Both the position numbers and the translations under genes were made by a program. The notes below the pieces were generated by a model, which was given only the letters and a program-made list of their open reading frames with translations, was not told the origin of the DNA and ran no database searches. 64,000 nt of DNA from an uncultured Oleispira sp. (GTDB taxonomy: Bacteria; Pseudomonadota; Gammaproteobacteria; Pseudomonadales; Oceanobacteraceae), in the NCBI GenBank assembly GCA_913019965.1, contig CAJVZR010000013.1, forward strand, positions 1 through 64,000, written 5' to 3'. The number at the start of each line of letters is the position of its first letter. Position 1 is the stretch's first letter. Positions 51,406 through 60,534 of this stretch are shown one piece after another.

Positions 51406-52046
51406 TGACTGAGCGAGATTTAGCGGCAGAGTTCAATGTTGCAACGGAAGTAGAAGCTCAGCTATTAGAGCAGCTCATTGTTTATTGTGGCGTTGATGAA
51501 GCAGGAGCGGGTCCATTATGTGGTGATGTGGTTGCGGCAGCCGTTATCCTTGATCCGAATAACCCCATTGAAGCGTTAAACGATTCTAAAAAGCTAAGCG
51601 AAAAGAAACGTGAAGCTTTGTTTCCTGAGATTAAAGAAAAAGCGCTAAGCTATTGTATCGCCCGCGCGAGTGTCGAAGAAATTGATACCATTAATATTCT
51701 GCACGCCAGGATGTTGGCAATGACTCGTGCAGTTCGTGGGCTGGATGTTCAGCCAGAATACGCATTAATTGATGGCAACCGCTTACCTGAATTAGATATG
51801 CCTGGTGCTGCAATTATTAAGGGCGATGCTTTAGTCGCCGCGATTAGTGCTGCGTCAATCTTAGCCAAGGTTCAGCGCGACCATGAAATGATTGCCCTAG
51901 ATGAGCAATATCCAGGTTATGGTTTAGCCAAACATAAAGGCTATCCGACTAAAGCGCATATTGAGGCACTAGAGAAATTAGGGCCTTGCGAAATCTATCG
52001 TAAAACCTATGGTCCGGTAAAAAGACTATTGGCTAAAGAGTCTTAG
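51405..52046 (+). CDS. rnhB: Ribonuclease HII
   Basis: 213 residues; removes ribonucleotides from DNA. D31 and E32 ([12 protein letters not shown]) and Asp in ALIDGN plus the SILAKVQRD helix (metal Asp at its end) give the four-acid site. The highly conserved GRG motif reads GAG here (A35 for Arg), and this motif normally recognises the RNA-DNA junction. In related genomes dnaE follows; here it is missing. Confidence 0.93.
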   Translation: MTERDLAAEFNVATEVEAQLLEQLIVYCGVDEAGAGPLCGDVVAAAVILDPNNPIEALNDSKKLSEKKREALFPEIKEKALSYCIARASVEEIDTINILHARMLAMTRAVRGLDVQPEYALIDGNRLPELDMPGAAIIKGDALVAAISAASILAKVQRDHEMIALDEQYPGYGLAKHKGYPTKAHIEALEKLGPCEIYRKTYGPVKRLLAKES

Positions 52047-52095
52047 TTTAGCCTCGTTTAGCCCCTTCTATATTTCTACACAGATACAAATTCAA

Positions 52096-53319
52096 ATGGT
52101 GAACGCTGTGCAATACGATGTAATTATTCTTGGTGCCGGTGCGGCAGGTCTTATGTGTGCAGCCATTGCCGGTCAACGAGGACGTTCTGTTTTAGTCTTA
52201 GATCATGCAAACAAGGCCGGTAAAAAAATTCTTATGTCGGGTGGCGGCCGTTGTAATTTTACTAATTATTATGTCGAGCCGGATCGTTATTTATGTCATA
52301 ACCAGCACTTTTGTAAAAGTGCCCTAAGCCGCTATACACAATGGGATTTCATTGCTTTGGTTGATAAACATGGAATTCCTTATCATGAAAAGCAATTGGG
52401 TGAATTATTTTGTGATAATAAATCCAGCGATATTCTGGAAATGTTATTGGCTGAGTGTGAGCAAGCGGGCGTTAAAGTCCAGCTAAATACCACAATCAAT
52501 GCCATTAAGGATGTTTCAAAGCAAGAAGGTGATGAACTTCCCGTTGATAGTAATTATCAGCTAATCACAGAGAAGCAACAATTTGAATGTGAATCTTTAG
52601 TGATTGCTACGGGGGGATTATCGATTCCAACACTCGGTGCTACAGGTTTTGGTTATCAGGTCGCAGAGCAGTTTCAATTAAAGACCTATAAAACCCGCGC
52701 TGGCTTAGTGCCTTTTACTATTACGAACCAATTGAAAGCTGTTTGTACTGAACTATCGGGAAGCTCTTGCGAAGTGACATTGGAGTGTAATGAAAAAAGC
52801 TTTCGCGGCAATATGTTGTTTACCCATCGTGGATTAAGTGGACCTGCAATCTTGCAAATATCTTCTTATTGGCAGGCGGGAGATAGCCTCACGATTAATT
52901 TGTTACCGGATATCGAACTGGCGCAAGTACTACGGGAAACTCAACACGAGCGCCCTAAGCTTTCTTTAAAGAAATTCATTGCTCAATGGTTGACGCAAAA
53001 AATGTCTGAACAGCTAGTTGAACATTTTTTAGCTGAAATGCCGCAGACGTTAGCGGAACTGAATGCTGAGCAAATGGATATCATCGCTGCACAGTTTAAT
53101 GCTTGGCAGTTGTCGCCCTCAGGGACTGAGGGTTATCGTACGGCTGAAGTGACCTTAGGCGGTATTGATACTGATGAAGTTAGTTCTAAAACCATGATGG
53201 CTAAAAATCAACCCGGTTTATATTTCATCGGTGAGGTACTGGATGTGACGGGGCATTTAGGCGGCTTCAATTTTCAATGGGCTTGGGCTAGTGGCTGGGC
53301 TGCTGCACAGTATGTCTAA
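52096..53319 (+). CDS. HI0933-family flavoprotein (YhiN-like)
   Basis: 407 residues. FAD-binding GAGAAGLM (about residues 13-20) follows a beta strand (YDVIILGAG), GGGRCNFTN is the family signature, and TGGLSIPTLGATGFGY and the C-terminal GEVLDVTGHLGGFNFQWAWASG complete the two-part FAD site. The family is conserved but of unclear reaction (some members are named aminoacetone oxidase or dehydrogenase). It stands 50 bp after rnhB, where dnaE would be expected. Confidence 0.88.
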   Translation: MVNAVQYDVIILGAGAAGLMCAAIAGQRGRSVLVLDHANKAGKKILMSGGGRCNFTNYYVEPDRYLCHNQHFCKSALSRYTQWDFIALVDKHGIPYHEKQLGELFCDNKSSDILEMLLAECEQAGVKVQLNTTINAIKDVSKQEGDELPVDSNYQLITEKQQFECESLVIATGGLSIPTLGATGFGYQVAEQFQLKTYKTRAGLVPFTITNQLKAVCTELSGSSCEVTLECNEKSFRGNMLFTHRGLSGPAILQISSYWQAGDSLTINLLPDIELAQVLRETQHERPKLSLKKFIAQWLTQKMSEQLVEHFLAEMPQTLAELNAEQMDIIAAQFNAWQLSPSGTEGYRTAEVTLGGIDTDEVSSKTMMAKNQPGLYFIGEVLDVTGHLGGFNFQWAWASGWAAAQYV

Positions 53320-53432
53320 TATTCAGCTGCTGAAATCTTAGCTTTGCTGATTCTTTACTGAATACTCTGTCTGTTCAAGGTAAGATCTAGAAGAACAATC
53401 GTCGCTTAAGAATAACAATAATCGAGACTTTT

Positions 53433-55220
53433 ATGCCTTTAAAACTTTTACTATTAATCTAGGCACTATTTTTATCTGCTTGTGAAGGGAATAGCGAGAA
53501 AGAAGAGTTAATTTCTTTACCGGATGATAGCTCTATAGATACTGAAACAGAGACCGAAACAGAGACCGAAACAGAGACCGAAACAGAGACAGATACCGAT
53601 ACAGTCGAACCGGCTTTTCCTATTCCGGAAGATGGCTATTGTGTCGAAGGCTACAGCCCAGCTCAGCCGGCAACGCGTCCCAATAGCAGTGCTGAGTATC
53701 TTTTCTATCAATCAGACAACAATACAACTCACGCTTATAAATTAGCTGATGGGACCTCTAGTACCTTAGAGCTTGCTAAATTTGAAGATGTTACGCCTTA
53801 TCAGTACATATCAGGCTCCGACTTATCGTCTTGGCGTCAGCAAAATAGTGGCTTTTGGTTAACCGCTAATAAAATTCAATTTGCCAATACTCTGACAGGT
53901 ACCCTAGACCCAGTTTCGAATGCCGATTTAACAGGTCATGAGGTTTGTGAGGCGCTTCAACAGCAGCGATCATTAACCAATATGGCCGAATTGAATCTGC
54001 AGATTGAAAGCAATTTGGCCGGTAAAAACTGCGATGTAAATAGGAAGGTCGATTTAAGTTTAACGGTAGAAGATGATATGAATCTTCTACCAAATTTTGC
54101 ATTGAATAAAGGCAGTGCTATTTATGATACTGCTGGTAACTGGCTGGGTAACCTACAAAGCAGTCAAAAATCAGAAACTGAATTAGTACCAGTATTGAGC
54201 TTTTTACGACCCTCTTTGTGTGCAGGCAATACTATTAATTTAGTCGATTTCGTTAATGTCACTGATACTTGGTCTGCCCAGCAATATGCTGATGGTAGCC
54301 TACTATTGCGCATTGGAAATAAGGTATATCACTTATCCGCGTTGGATACTCTCAATTTTGTATTACAACAAAATGACTATGTCTTGCCTGAGGCTCCGCT
54401 TTATACCTTGCCTTCATTTTCTAATGAGGACTGGTTAATGATGGCAGGAGATTATCTTTATTATACTCAACATCAAACTGCGAGCTTATTCAGTTATAAA
54501 ATCTCTAGCCAAGTTTTATCAGCAGCGCAGCCATTTTTGCAACAAAATGAGGAAGCAGAGCCGAGTGAAACCTTTTTAGGCTTCAGGAAATTGGTTGTTG
54601 ATGATAGCTCTCTTTGGGTTGAGGGAATGTTCGCTATCGAAGTGGATACGTTAGATGGCGCTGGTGAACAATCTACCCAATACTGGCATCGCTTTAAGCG
54701 TTGGGATCATGTATCACAGGTATGGGACGATGTAGCGGCATTGGATTTTGTTGCTGATAGCCAAAGTAGTCGTAGCCTTTGGTACTCAATTAATAACCAA
54801 GTGTATGTGAAAATTAGAGAAAATAATACTTTATGGATTAAACACTTTGTAACGAGTGATTATGTAGCTGACCACTTATTGATGCCGAATACAGCGCCGC
54901 TTGCGACGGATAAAATTTGGCACTTTCTGCAGCTTGATGCACACTTTAATGAAGACAATAACGCGGTATTAGCTGTTGACTTTAGTGATGCTAGTGGTGC
55001 GATTACGGTAGAACTAATCCGAGACTCTGGAGTTACTACCAATTTCGTTGATTATATGAGTAATGCATCACTTTTCAGTACGGGAATTTTACAAGGAGGC
55101 TATTTGCCCGTGACTGAAATATCCTGCACGACAGATTGTTTGGACGCTAGCCTGACTTATAAAGTCAATGCTTTGAATACCGCTGACGGATCCGTGTTAA
55201 ATTTGTTCCCTCACGAATAA
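53433..55220 (+). pseudogene. Lipoprotein gene with amber codon in its signal peptide
   Basis: From ATG 53433 the reading is MPLKLLLLI, then TAG (53460-53462), then ALFLSAC-EGNSEKEE, and the frame stays open for 586 codons to 55220. Without the stop this is a lipoprotein signal with lipobox LSAC. No ATG, GTG or TTG occurs in frame until ATG 53982, so that start would give a 412-residue protein lacking signal and 170 residues. The mature part has a Thr-Glu repeat (53536-53590) and then a beta-rich, Cys-containing domain of unknown function. A single nonsense change, suppression or a sequence error all fit; the intact long frame suggests a recent event. Confidence 0.8.
53538..53592 (+). repeat. 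12-bp tandem repeat encoding TETE
   Basis: GAAACAGAGACC is repeated about four times with the last unit diverging to GAGACAGATACC, giving a Thr-Glu then Thr-Asp linker after the lipoprotein anchor of the interrupted gene. Confidence 0.85.
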
Positions 55221-55280
55221 TTTACCCTAATTAAAATCTGTCTGAGGGTAAACCTTATCGCAGATCACTTTCGCCAATGC

Positions 55281-55310
55281 TAGAATGTGCGCCTTAAAAT
55301 GCACATTCTA
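55281..55310. repeat. Perfect 10-bp inverted repeat before the GNAT pair
   Basis: TAGAATGTGC at 55281-55290 and GCACATTCTA at 55301-55310 are perfect inverted repeats with a 10-base centre, ending 13 bases before the ATG at 55324. The left arm begins with TAGAAT, a good -10 sequence, so the palindrome may be an operator over the promoter or a hairpin in the leader. Confidence 0.75.
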
Positions 55311-55323
55311 GGTATCAACCCTC

Positions 55324-55869
55324 ATGAAATTTGTTGCTAACGTTGATTTTAACGGTGGTCAATTACGCCCGTTAGATAAGTCAGACGTCGATTCCATTGT
55401 TAAAATTTATCAAAAGCAAACTTTGGCAGGCCAGAGTGAGACGGCTAGTAAAGAACATGCTGAAAGAATGATCGATCTTTCAGTCCAGATGGCAGCGACT
55501 CAGCGCGGTTTGATGTGGGCGATTGAAGTTGATGGTCAAATGCAGGGAATGCTCAGCCTCTATGACTGGCAGCCGACCTCGCTAAAAACACTGATGCGGT
55601 TGGATGTTTTACCACCGATCACAGCAGTTCAGCAGGCTGATGCTTTATCTGCGGGCATTGATTTCCTTGCTCAGAAATATCATCTGAGAAACTTTTCTTT
55701 CCACTGTCTACCTACGGGTGATGAATCTATGATTGAAGTGATTCAGTCGGTTGGTTTTAATCAACAAGCGTGTTTACGCGACTTTAGGCGAACCAGCCAA
55801 ACTGAATTTAGCGATATTTTAGTCTTTAACCGTATTTTGGAATCTGTTTCTCTAGGAGAGTCGTCATGA
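55324..55869 (+). CDS. GNAT acetyltransferase, copy 1
   Basis: 181 residues with a GNAT layout: an N-terminal strand-helix (GQLRPLDKSDVDSIVKIYQ), the central sheet (GLMWAIEVDGQMQGMLSLYDW) and a C-terminal part FSFHCLPTGDESMIEVIQSVGFNQQACLRDF like RimJ/RimL proteins. The acetyl-CoA loop is poorly matched, so activity is uncertain. Its last codon overlaps the next GNAT gene (ATGA at 55866). Confidence 0.7.
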   Translation: MKFVANVDFNGGQLRPLDKSDVDSIVKIYQKQTLAGQSETASKEHAERMIDLSVQMAATQRGLMWAIEVDGQMQGMLSLYDWQPTSLKTLMRLDVLPPITAVQQADALSAGIDFLAQKYHLRNFSFHCLPTGDESMIEVIQSVGFNQQACLRDFRRTSQTEFSDILVFNRILESVSLGESS

Positions 55870-56441
55870 ACTGGAATTTGAATACAGAACATTATTATGT
55901 TCGTTTCTCTCATGAAGAAGACATTCCTAATATCTATGCACTGCTAAGTAAGGATAGTGTGGTTAAATATCACCCTAAGAACCCTATGGTAGTTGAAGCG
56001 CAAGCGATGGATGAAGCACGCCGAATGGTGATGCAGTTTGAAGCGAAAGAGGCCGCCTTCTGGTTAGTCGAAGAAAAAGCGACCGGTAAGGTCATCGCAC
56101 GCTTAAGTTTAAAGAAGTTTAACTGGGTGAGCGCCAGTGCTCAGCTACAAGTCGATATCTTTGCTGACTATAAAACTCAGGCGATATTGGCGGAGCTGGT
56201 TTATGCTGTGGCGACCTTGGCTTATGAAGACTTGTCTTTGCATCGCTTGGAATGGAACCTGTTAGCTGAAGATACAAGCTCTACGGATCTAGCACTGGCT
56301 TTTGGCTTTAATCATGATGGCCAGTTGTCCGACTTCATGGAATTTGAAGGCAAATGGATTGATTATCAAGTATACAGTCTACTTAATACGGATGATGCTT
56401 GGCAGAACGCGATTAAGCAACAAGGCTTGCCGAAAGAATAA
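55866..56441 (+). CDS. GNAT acetyltransferase, copy 2 (RimJ/RimL type)
   Basis: 191 residues. YYVRFSHEEDIPNIYALLSKDSVVKY, the strand FWLVEEKATGKVIARLSLKKF and the C-terminal SLHRLEWNLLAEDTSSTDLALAFGFNHDGQL match RimL-like N-acetyltransferases. It overlaps copy 1 by four bases and appears to be a diverged tandem partner; the two may form a heterodimer (inference). Substrate unknown. Confidence 0.75.
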   Translation: MNWNLNTEHYYVRFSHEEDIPNIYALLSKDSVVKYHPKNPMVVEAQAMDEARRMVMQFEAKEAAFWLVEEKATGKVIARLSLKKFNWVSASAQLQVDIFADYKTQAILAELVYAVATLAYEDLSLHRLEWNLLAEDTSSTDLALAFGFNHDGQLSDFMEFEGKWIDYQVYSLLNTDDAWQNAIKQQGLPKE

Positions 56442-56535
56442 ATCTAGATAAAAACCTGAAAAAGCCCTCTGTTTTTCTCAGTTTCCACTAAACTTATTCA
56501 CTAGATTGGAATAATAATAGTTTGAGCTGGAAAAC

Positions 56536-57267
56536 ATGGCTTCAAGAACACAACCCTCAATATCCTCTGTATCGCCTGTTACGAAGCAGTCATCACCAAA
56601 TAGGGTCTTTACCTCGCAACAGTTTGATTGTCCGAAGTGTGGTTTATATAACCCTTGGGCTGATGAAATATTGGCATTGCGTGAGCAAGTTATTACTGAC
56701 CCTCTTACAGGCTTATTTAATGTCAGGCACTTTCGTAGTGCTCTGGATATAGAACTTGAACGAACGCTAAGAACATCGATTCCTACCTCTTTGATGATGA
56801 TCGATCTCGATCATTTTAAACAAGTAAACGACAATTGGGGACATGAAGTCGGCAACCAAGTATTAAAATTGACGGCTCGTCTAATTAAGCAAGTCACTCG
56901 TCAGCTGGATATTCAATGTCGATATGGGGGTGAAGAATTTGTCGTCATCCTACCTTCTACTAGTTTGCTTTTAGCCAGTCAGGTTGCTGAACGCTTACGT
57001 GAGTTGATTGAAGGTTGTGAGATTGAAGTAGGTGAAGAAATATTAAAAGTAACGGCGAGCATTGGTCTATCTGTTCGCTTAGCCCATGAGCAAGGAGATG
57101 CTGCTGAGTTAATTAAAGCGGCAGATCAGTGTTTATATCGAGCAAAAGACTCAGGTAGAAATCAAGTGTGCTTTGCCGCGATTATATCAGAACCAGAAGC
57201 GGATCAGAATGTTAGCAGTGATGAAAAAGACGCTTTGATGGGGATGTTTTCAGATTATCAGGATTAA
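56536..57267 (+). CDS. Diguanylate cyclase with N-terminal CPxCG motif
   Basis: 243 residues, soluble. A short N-terminal segment has FDCPKCGLYNPWADE, a CPxCG knuckle. The GGDEF domain (about 75-235) has the intact active site RYGGEEF (about 128-134) and the inhibitory site RQLD just before it, so it should make c-di-GMP from two GTP with product feedback. DPLTGLFNVRHF and MMIDLDHFKQVND are the metal-site motifs. It may oppose the EAL protein at 7.4 kb. Confidence 0.88.
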   Translation: MASRTQPSISSVSPVTKQSSPNRVFTSQQFDCPKCGLYNPWADEILALREQVITDPLTGLFNVRHFRSALDIELERTLRTSIPTSLMMIDLDHFKQVNDNWGHEVGNQVLKLTARLIKQVTRQLDIQCRYGGEEFVVILPSTSLLLASQVAERLRELIEGCEIEVGEEILKVTASIGLSVRLAHEQGDAAELIKAADQCLYRAKDSGRNQVCFAAIISEPEADQNVSSDEKDALMGMFSDYQD

Positions 57268-57269
57268 GC

Positions 57270-57309
57270 TGATCATCGCTGTGTTAAGGATTAACAACAA
57301 CGATGATCA
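57270..57309. terminator. Inverted repeat between convergent genes, possible two-way terminator
   Basis: TGATCATCG at 57270-57278 pairs with CGATGATCA at 57301-57309, with a nested GTTAA-GGA-TTAAC hairpin in the loop. It lies between the stops of the cyclase and the Lys/Ala-rich protein. No T run follows. Confidence 0.45.
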
Positions 57310-57325
57310 TGGCGTCACTGGGTTA

Positions 57326-58456
57326 TTAATCCAAGTTGCCGATTAGAGCGGTACTACGAGCAGGGTGTAGGGTCATAAATGCTTCTGTAGACTCTACTAC
57401 CTGATAACTATGACGTAGGCGGAAGCCAGGATCTAAACGGCGAGTACAGAGCGTTAGACGTACTGTAAGCCAGCGATAGTCCGCTTTACTGTTTGCATGT
57501 AATACAATTGAAGCTTCATTATCGATAATGGCTTTACAAATAGGGACTAAGTCTTGGCTGATTCCACGATCTCGATTCGAAATTTTATCTTGTGGCAGCG
57601 GGTAGCTGGCGATAGCGGAAGAAGTTTCAGTTCCTTTACCAATAGGCGTTGCCTTACCTAGCTTAATGGCGGCTGGCTTTGGCTTTTTAACAACTGCTAC
57701 TTTTGCGACGGGGGCAGGTTTTTCGGCTTTTTTCTGGGCTTGCTGAGATTTTTTCTTCGCCAGTGCTTCAAGGCGAGATTTTTCTGCTTCCGCTTCCGCT
57801 AGTTGCTTGGCCAGTTTCTGCTTCTGAGACTTATCTTTTGAGGCTTGAGCTTTTTGCTTTTGCAACTTCTCATTGGCTAAACGACGTTTACGTTCAGCTT
57901 CCTGTTTAGCTTTTCTATCAGCATCGGCTTTCTTCTTGGCGTTTGCTTTGGCTTTTTTATCAGCATTGGCTTTTTTCTTACGCTCGGCATCAAGACGCTT
58001 CTTTTCAGCTTTGGCGGCAGCGGCTAATGCTTTTTGCTTCTTGATTTCAGCGGCACTAGGCCCTTTTTTACTGACTTTTTTAGTGCTGGCTTTGCCACCA
58101 CTTAATTTGTCATTTTTCTCTTGAGTTGCCTCTAACCCGGGGGTTAACGCGGCTACTTGCCATGCAATATCAAGGTAACCCTGAGCTTGGCTGTATTTCT
58201 TTTTATCAATGGCTTTATTGGCCAAAGACACGTAGGATTCGCCGAACTTGAAGATGAGGGGGGTAATTCGAAAATCGAATGGCGCCTGAGCCCTAAAGGT
58301 ATCAATACGCTCCAGAGCGTTATTACCGGCAGGTTTAGCTAATCGTTGAGCGCTGATATCAGCTTCGATTTTTTTGAGCAGCCCATCTAAATCTTCTGTT
58401 GCTGCATGTGCATGCATACCTAGAACGAGTGTTGCTGCTATTAATATTTGCTTCAT
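57326..58456 (-). CDS. Exported Lys/Ala-rich coiled-coil protein, TolA-like layout
   Basis: 376 residues. Signal peptide ends HAHAA (residue about 19). A helical domain of about 110 residues (ALERIDTFRAQAPFDFRITPLIFKFGESYVSLANKAI) is followed by a long Lys/Ala/Glu helix (about 130-265, with KKAxA-type repeats), then a compact C-terminal domain (about 285-376) with two Cys (PICKAII, LTLCTRRL). The arrangement recalls TolA, but there is no N-terminal membrane anchor and the C terminus is not recognised. No function assigned. Confidence 0.75.
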   Translation of the reverse strand: MKQILIAATLVLGMHAHAATEDLDGLLKKIEADISAQRLAKPAGNNALERIDTFRAQAPFDFRITPLIFKFGESYVSLANKAIDKKKYSQAQGYLDIAWQVAALTPGLEATQEKNDKLSGGKASTKKVSKKGPSAAEIKKQKALAAAAKAEKKRLDAERKKKANADKKAKANAKKKADADRKAKQEAERKRRLANEKLQKQKAQASKDKSQKQKLAKQLAEAEAEKSRLEALAKKKSQQAQKKAEKPAPVAKVAVVKKPKPAAIKLGKATPIGKGTETSSAIASYPLPQDKISNRDRGISQDLVPICKAIIDNEASIVLHANSKADYRWLTVRLTLCTRRLDPGFRLRHSYQVVESTEAFMTLHPARSTALIGNLD

Positions 58457-58568
58457 ATGGCTATAAGTGCCTGTTTGTTATTGTAAAACGGACATTGGAG
58501 ATAGCGTATACGATGAAAAGATTAGCGCATAATGTCAAGTTAAAGTGCGAGAAAAGGGGTAAAAAAGT

Positions 58569-58838
58569 ATGATGCGTTGGGGTTCAATAATATTTTCACT
58601 GCCTGTGATCTTCTTATTAAGTCAATATGGGTGGGAATTATCCATCGTTAATGATTGCCTAGAACAGGGCTTAAGTTACGACTTTGATCTAGAAAAGTGC
58701 GTTACTGGTGAGCAGGATTTGCATTCACCTTATTATGCCCGTCATACCCTTTGGGTGAATAGCATGCTGTTATTATCAGTATTGGGTTCTGTATTGATGA
58801 CAGTCGCCATGATTCAGCGTGGTATGAAGCGCGACTAA
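58569..58838 (+). CDS. Small two-helix membrane protein
   Basis: 89 residues, behind AAGGGG. Helix 1 at about residues 5-20, helix 2 at about 62-82 (WVNSMLLLSVLGSVLMTVAMI), with a central loop holding two Cys (NDCLEQG, EKCVTG) that could form a periplasmic disulphide. ATG 58572 is an alternative start. It ends in a basic cytosolic tail (QRGMKRD). No family recognised; it faces the ArsM-like gene. Confidence 0.65.
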   Translation: MMRWGSIIFSLPVIFLLSQYGWELSIVNDCLEQGLSYDFDLEKCVTGEQDLHSPYYARHTLWVNSMLLLSVLGSVLMTVAMIQRGMKRD

Positions 58839-58872
58839 ACCAAGGCATACGGTTGTGATAGGACTGAGCTGC

Positions 58873-59916
58873 TTAACAACAGCTCAGGTCAACTTGTTGC
58901 GCGTTAAAAGGTAATTGCTTACCGCAGCCTTCAAACAAGCCAAAATGTTGCTTCCAGTCGCCGTAGAACTCGAAATAAGGGTTAAAGCGAGTATCTTGAA
59001 GCATCCTTAAGGTATTTCCACAAACAGCCTCCACCTTGCCTTTCTGAAAGCGATGATGGCCATCAAGGTCAAAATAGCGATCGCTTTCTGCGATGCCTCC
59101 TAAATATTTAACGGCTTGTCCATAATCTTCACAATCGGATTCGAGCTCAGAGATCTTGAATAAGCGGTACGTTGCTGAATAAAATTTAATGGGGTCGACT
59201 TTGGCTTCTAGTTTGGCATTTTCAATCGTCAAAGGCCGATCATTGACGAGTCTTGGGTCTAAGAACCCCGCCTGTTTGCTCAAATTAAGGAAATCATTCC
59301 AATAGAGTGCACCACTTAAGCATTCACCGTAGAGTACTGGGTCATTTTGTAAGTGTGTTGGGATTCGGCGATCGGCATAAACATCTGAGAAATAGAACTC
59401 ACCTCCAGGTTTTAATAACTTGAAGGCGCTTTTCAAAACTGCCAGCTTGTCAGTTGAAAGGTTCAATACACAGTTTGAGACGATGATATCAAAACTGCCT
59501 TCTTCCAATCCCAAAGTGTCTAGTGACTCTAAATAACCCTGGATGAATTCAACATTTGGCTGTGATAATTGGAATTGATTGGCATGAAAGGTTTTGTATT
59601 CATTAGCAACTACCAGTTGTTCTGGAGTCATATCAACACCAATAACCTTTCCGTGTTCACCCACTAAGGCTGAGAGCAAATAGGCATCGCGGCCTGCCCC
59701 TGAACCTAAGTCCAGTATTTTTAGCCCTTCTAATTGAGGTGGGATTACTAAGCCGCAGCCATAATAACGACTATCGACTTCTGGGTGAATCTTGGCAAGA
59801 ATGGGCTTGATGTATTCTGGCATGCTTGCAGGATCACAGCAGGCATTGGTTTTTAAATCGTCACTGCCTTGCAATTGCTTTCCGTAATAATCTTGAACTT
59901 GTTTCTGAGTATTCAT
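58873..59916 (-). CDS. ArsM-like arsenite methyltransferase
   Basis: 347 residues; class I SAM methyltransferase that would methylate As(III). The SAM motif is ILDLGSGAGRDAYLLS. Arsenic-site cysteines match the family: C26-C27 (NACCDP), SNCVLNLS (about 146) and YGECLSGALY (about 198); a C-terminal CC pair (LSCC) is also typical. YYGCGLVIPPQLEG and FYFSDVYADRR are further ArsM motifs. No ars transporter or ArsR gene adjoins it. Confidence 0.82.
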   Translation of the reverse strand: MNTQKQVQDYYGKQLQGSDDLKTNACCDPASMPEYIKPILAKIHPEVDSRYYGCGLVIPPQLEGLKILDLGSGAGRDAYLLSALVGEHGKVIGVDMTPEQLVVANEYKTFHANQFQLSQPNVEFIQGYLESLDTLGLEEGSFDIIVSNCVLNLSTDKLAVLKSAFKLLKPGGEFYFSDVYADRRIPTHLQNDPVLYGECLSGALYWNDFLNLSKQAGFLDPRLVNDRPLTIENAKLEAKVDPIKFYSATYRLFKISELESDCEDYGQAVKYLGGIAESDRYFDLDGHHRFQKGKVEAVCGNTLRMLQDTRFNPYFEFYGDWKQHFGLFEGCGKQLPFNAQQVDLSCC

Positions 59917-60007
59917 GCGCCGTATCCTTGTGACCTCTAACTTATCTACCCCTGATTAGAGATGAATATCGCAATTAGTTCAATTCTCTCTCTTTTGAAT
60001 GCAGTTT

Positions 60008-60463
60008 CTATAGACAGCATTTTTTGAATTTTTTGCCACTGCCACAAGGGCAACTATCATTGCGCTGGGGTTTAAGTATTTGAGGTTGGTAGTTGCCGCT
60101 GTGATAGAACCAGTGACCTTGCTCAAAAAGGAAGGATGATGTTTCTTCCAGTAAATGCCACTCGTCCTGTTCTTGATAGTAGGCTTTGAAATGTACTTGG
60201 CCTTTTTCAGCATCGTTATTGGCGCTGATTATTTCTAAGCGTTTCCATTGAGTCGTTTGGTCTAATTCTAGTTGTTCTGGACGTGTTGAAATATGCCAGC
60301 TAGTGACTAAATAATCCTTTAAGCCTAGAGAAAAAGCACTGAATCGCGAGCGCATGAGGTTTTCAGCATTCGCAGCAGGTTGACCTTTATGTAAAGGCTG
60401 ACAGCAATCGCTATAGCATTTTGATGAACCACAAGAGCAGATAATTGAAGATGCAGCAGTCAT
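60008..60463 (-). CDS. YchJ-family protein with SEC-C motifs
   Basis: 151 residues, UPF0225 family. A Cys cluster at the N terminus (CSCGSSKCYSDCCQ) and a canonical SEC-C zinc motif at the C terminus (CPCGSGKKFKKCC) flank a cystatin-like middle domain (LMRSRFSAFSLGLKDYLVTSWH, the NTF2/YchJ core). Function not settled. Its start is next to a 14-bp inverted repeat. Confidence 0.85.
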   Translation of the reverse strand: MTAASSIICSCGSSKCYSDCCQPLHKGQPAANAENLMRSRFSAFSLGLKDYLVTSWHISTRPEQLELDQTTQWKRLEIISANNDAEKGQVHFKAYYQEQDEWHLLEETSSFLFEQGHWFYHSGNYQPQILKPQRNDSCPCGSGKKFKKCCL

Positions 60464-60468
60464 ATTGA

Positions 60469-60518
60469 ACTCAGTTTAACTTTTAAAAGACTTGAGGCGA
60501 TTATAAGTTAAACTGAGT
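60469..60518. repeat. Perfect 14-bp inverted repeat between eptA-like gene and ychJ
   Basis: ACTCAGTTTAACTT at 60469-60482 pairs with AAGTTAAACTGAGT at 60505-60518, 22 bases apart. The right arm, read leftward, runs into TTATAATCG, giving a -10 TATAAT for ychJ inside the structure. Either an operator pair around the ychJ promoter or a long hairpin ending the upstream transcript. Confidence 0.8.
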
Positions 60519-60534
60519 GACAGAAGTAATCTCT

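Noticed and set aside
53433-53500. TAG reassigned to an amino acid in this organism
   Set aside because: Other conserved genes here end in TAG or TGA at the expected length, so a genome-wide recoding is not supported.
58864-58887. Terminator at the end of the ArsM-like gene
   Set aside because: CTGAGCTG/CAGCTCAG is a perfect 8-bp hairpin but includes the last codons of the gene and has no T run on either strand.
59935-59961. ArsR operator before the ArsM-like gene
   Set aside because: CTCTAA/TTAGAG is only six base pairs with 15 bases between; too weak to separate from chance and no arsR gene is nearby.
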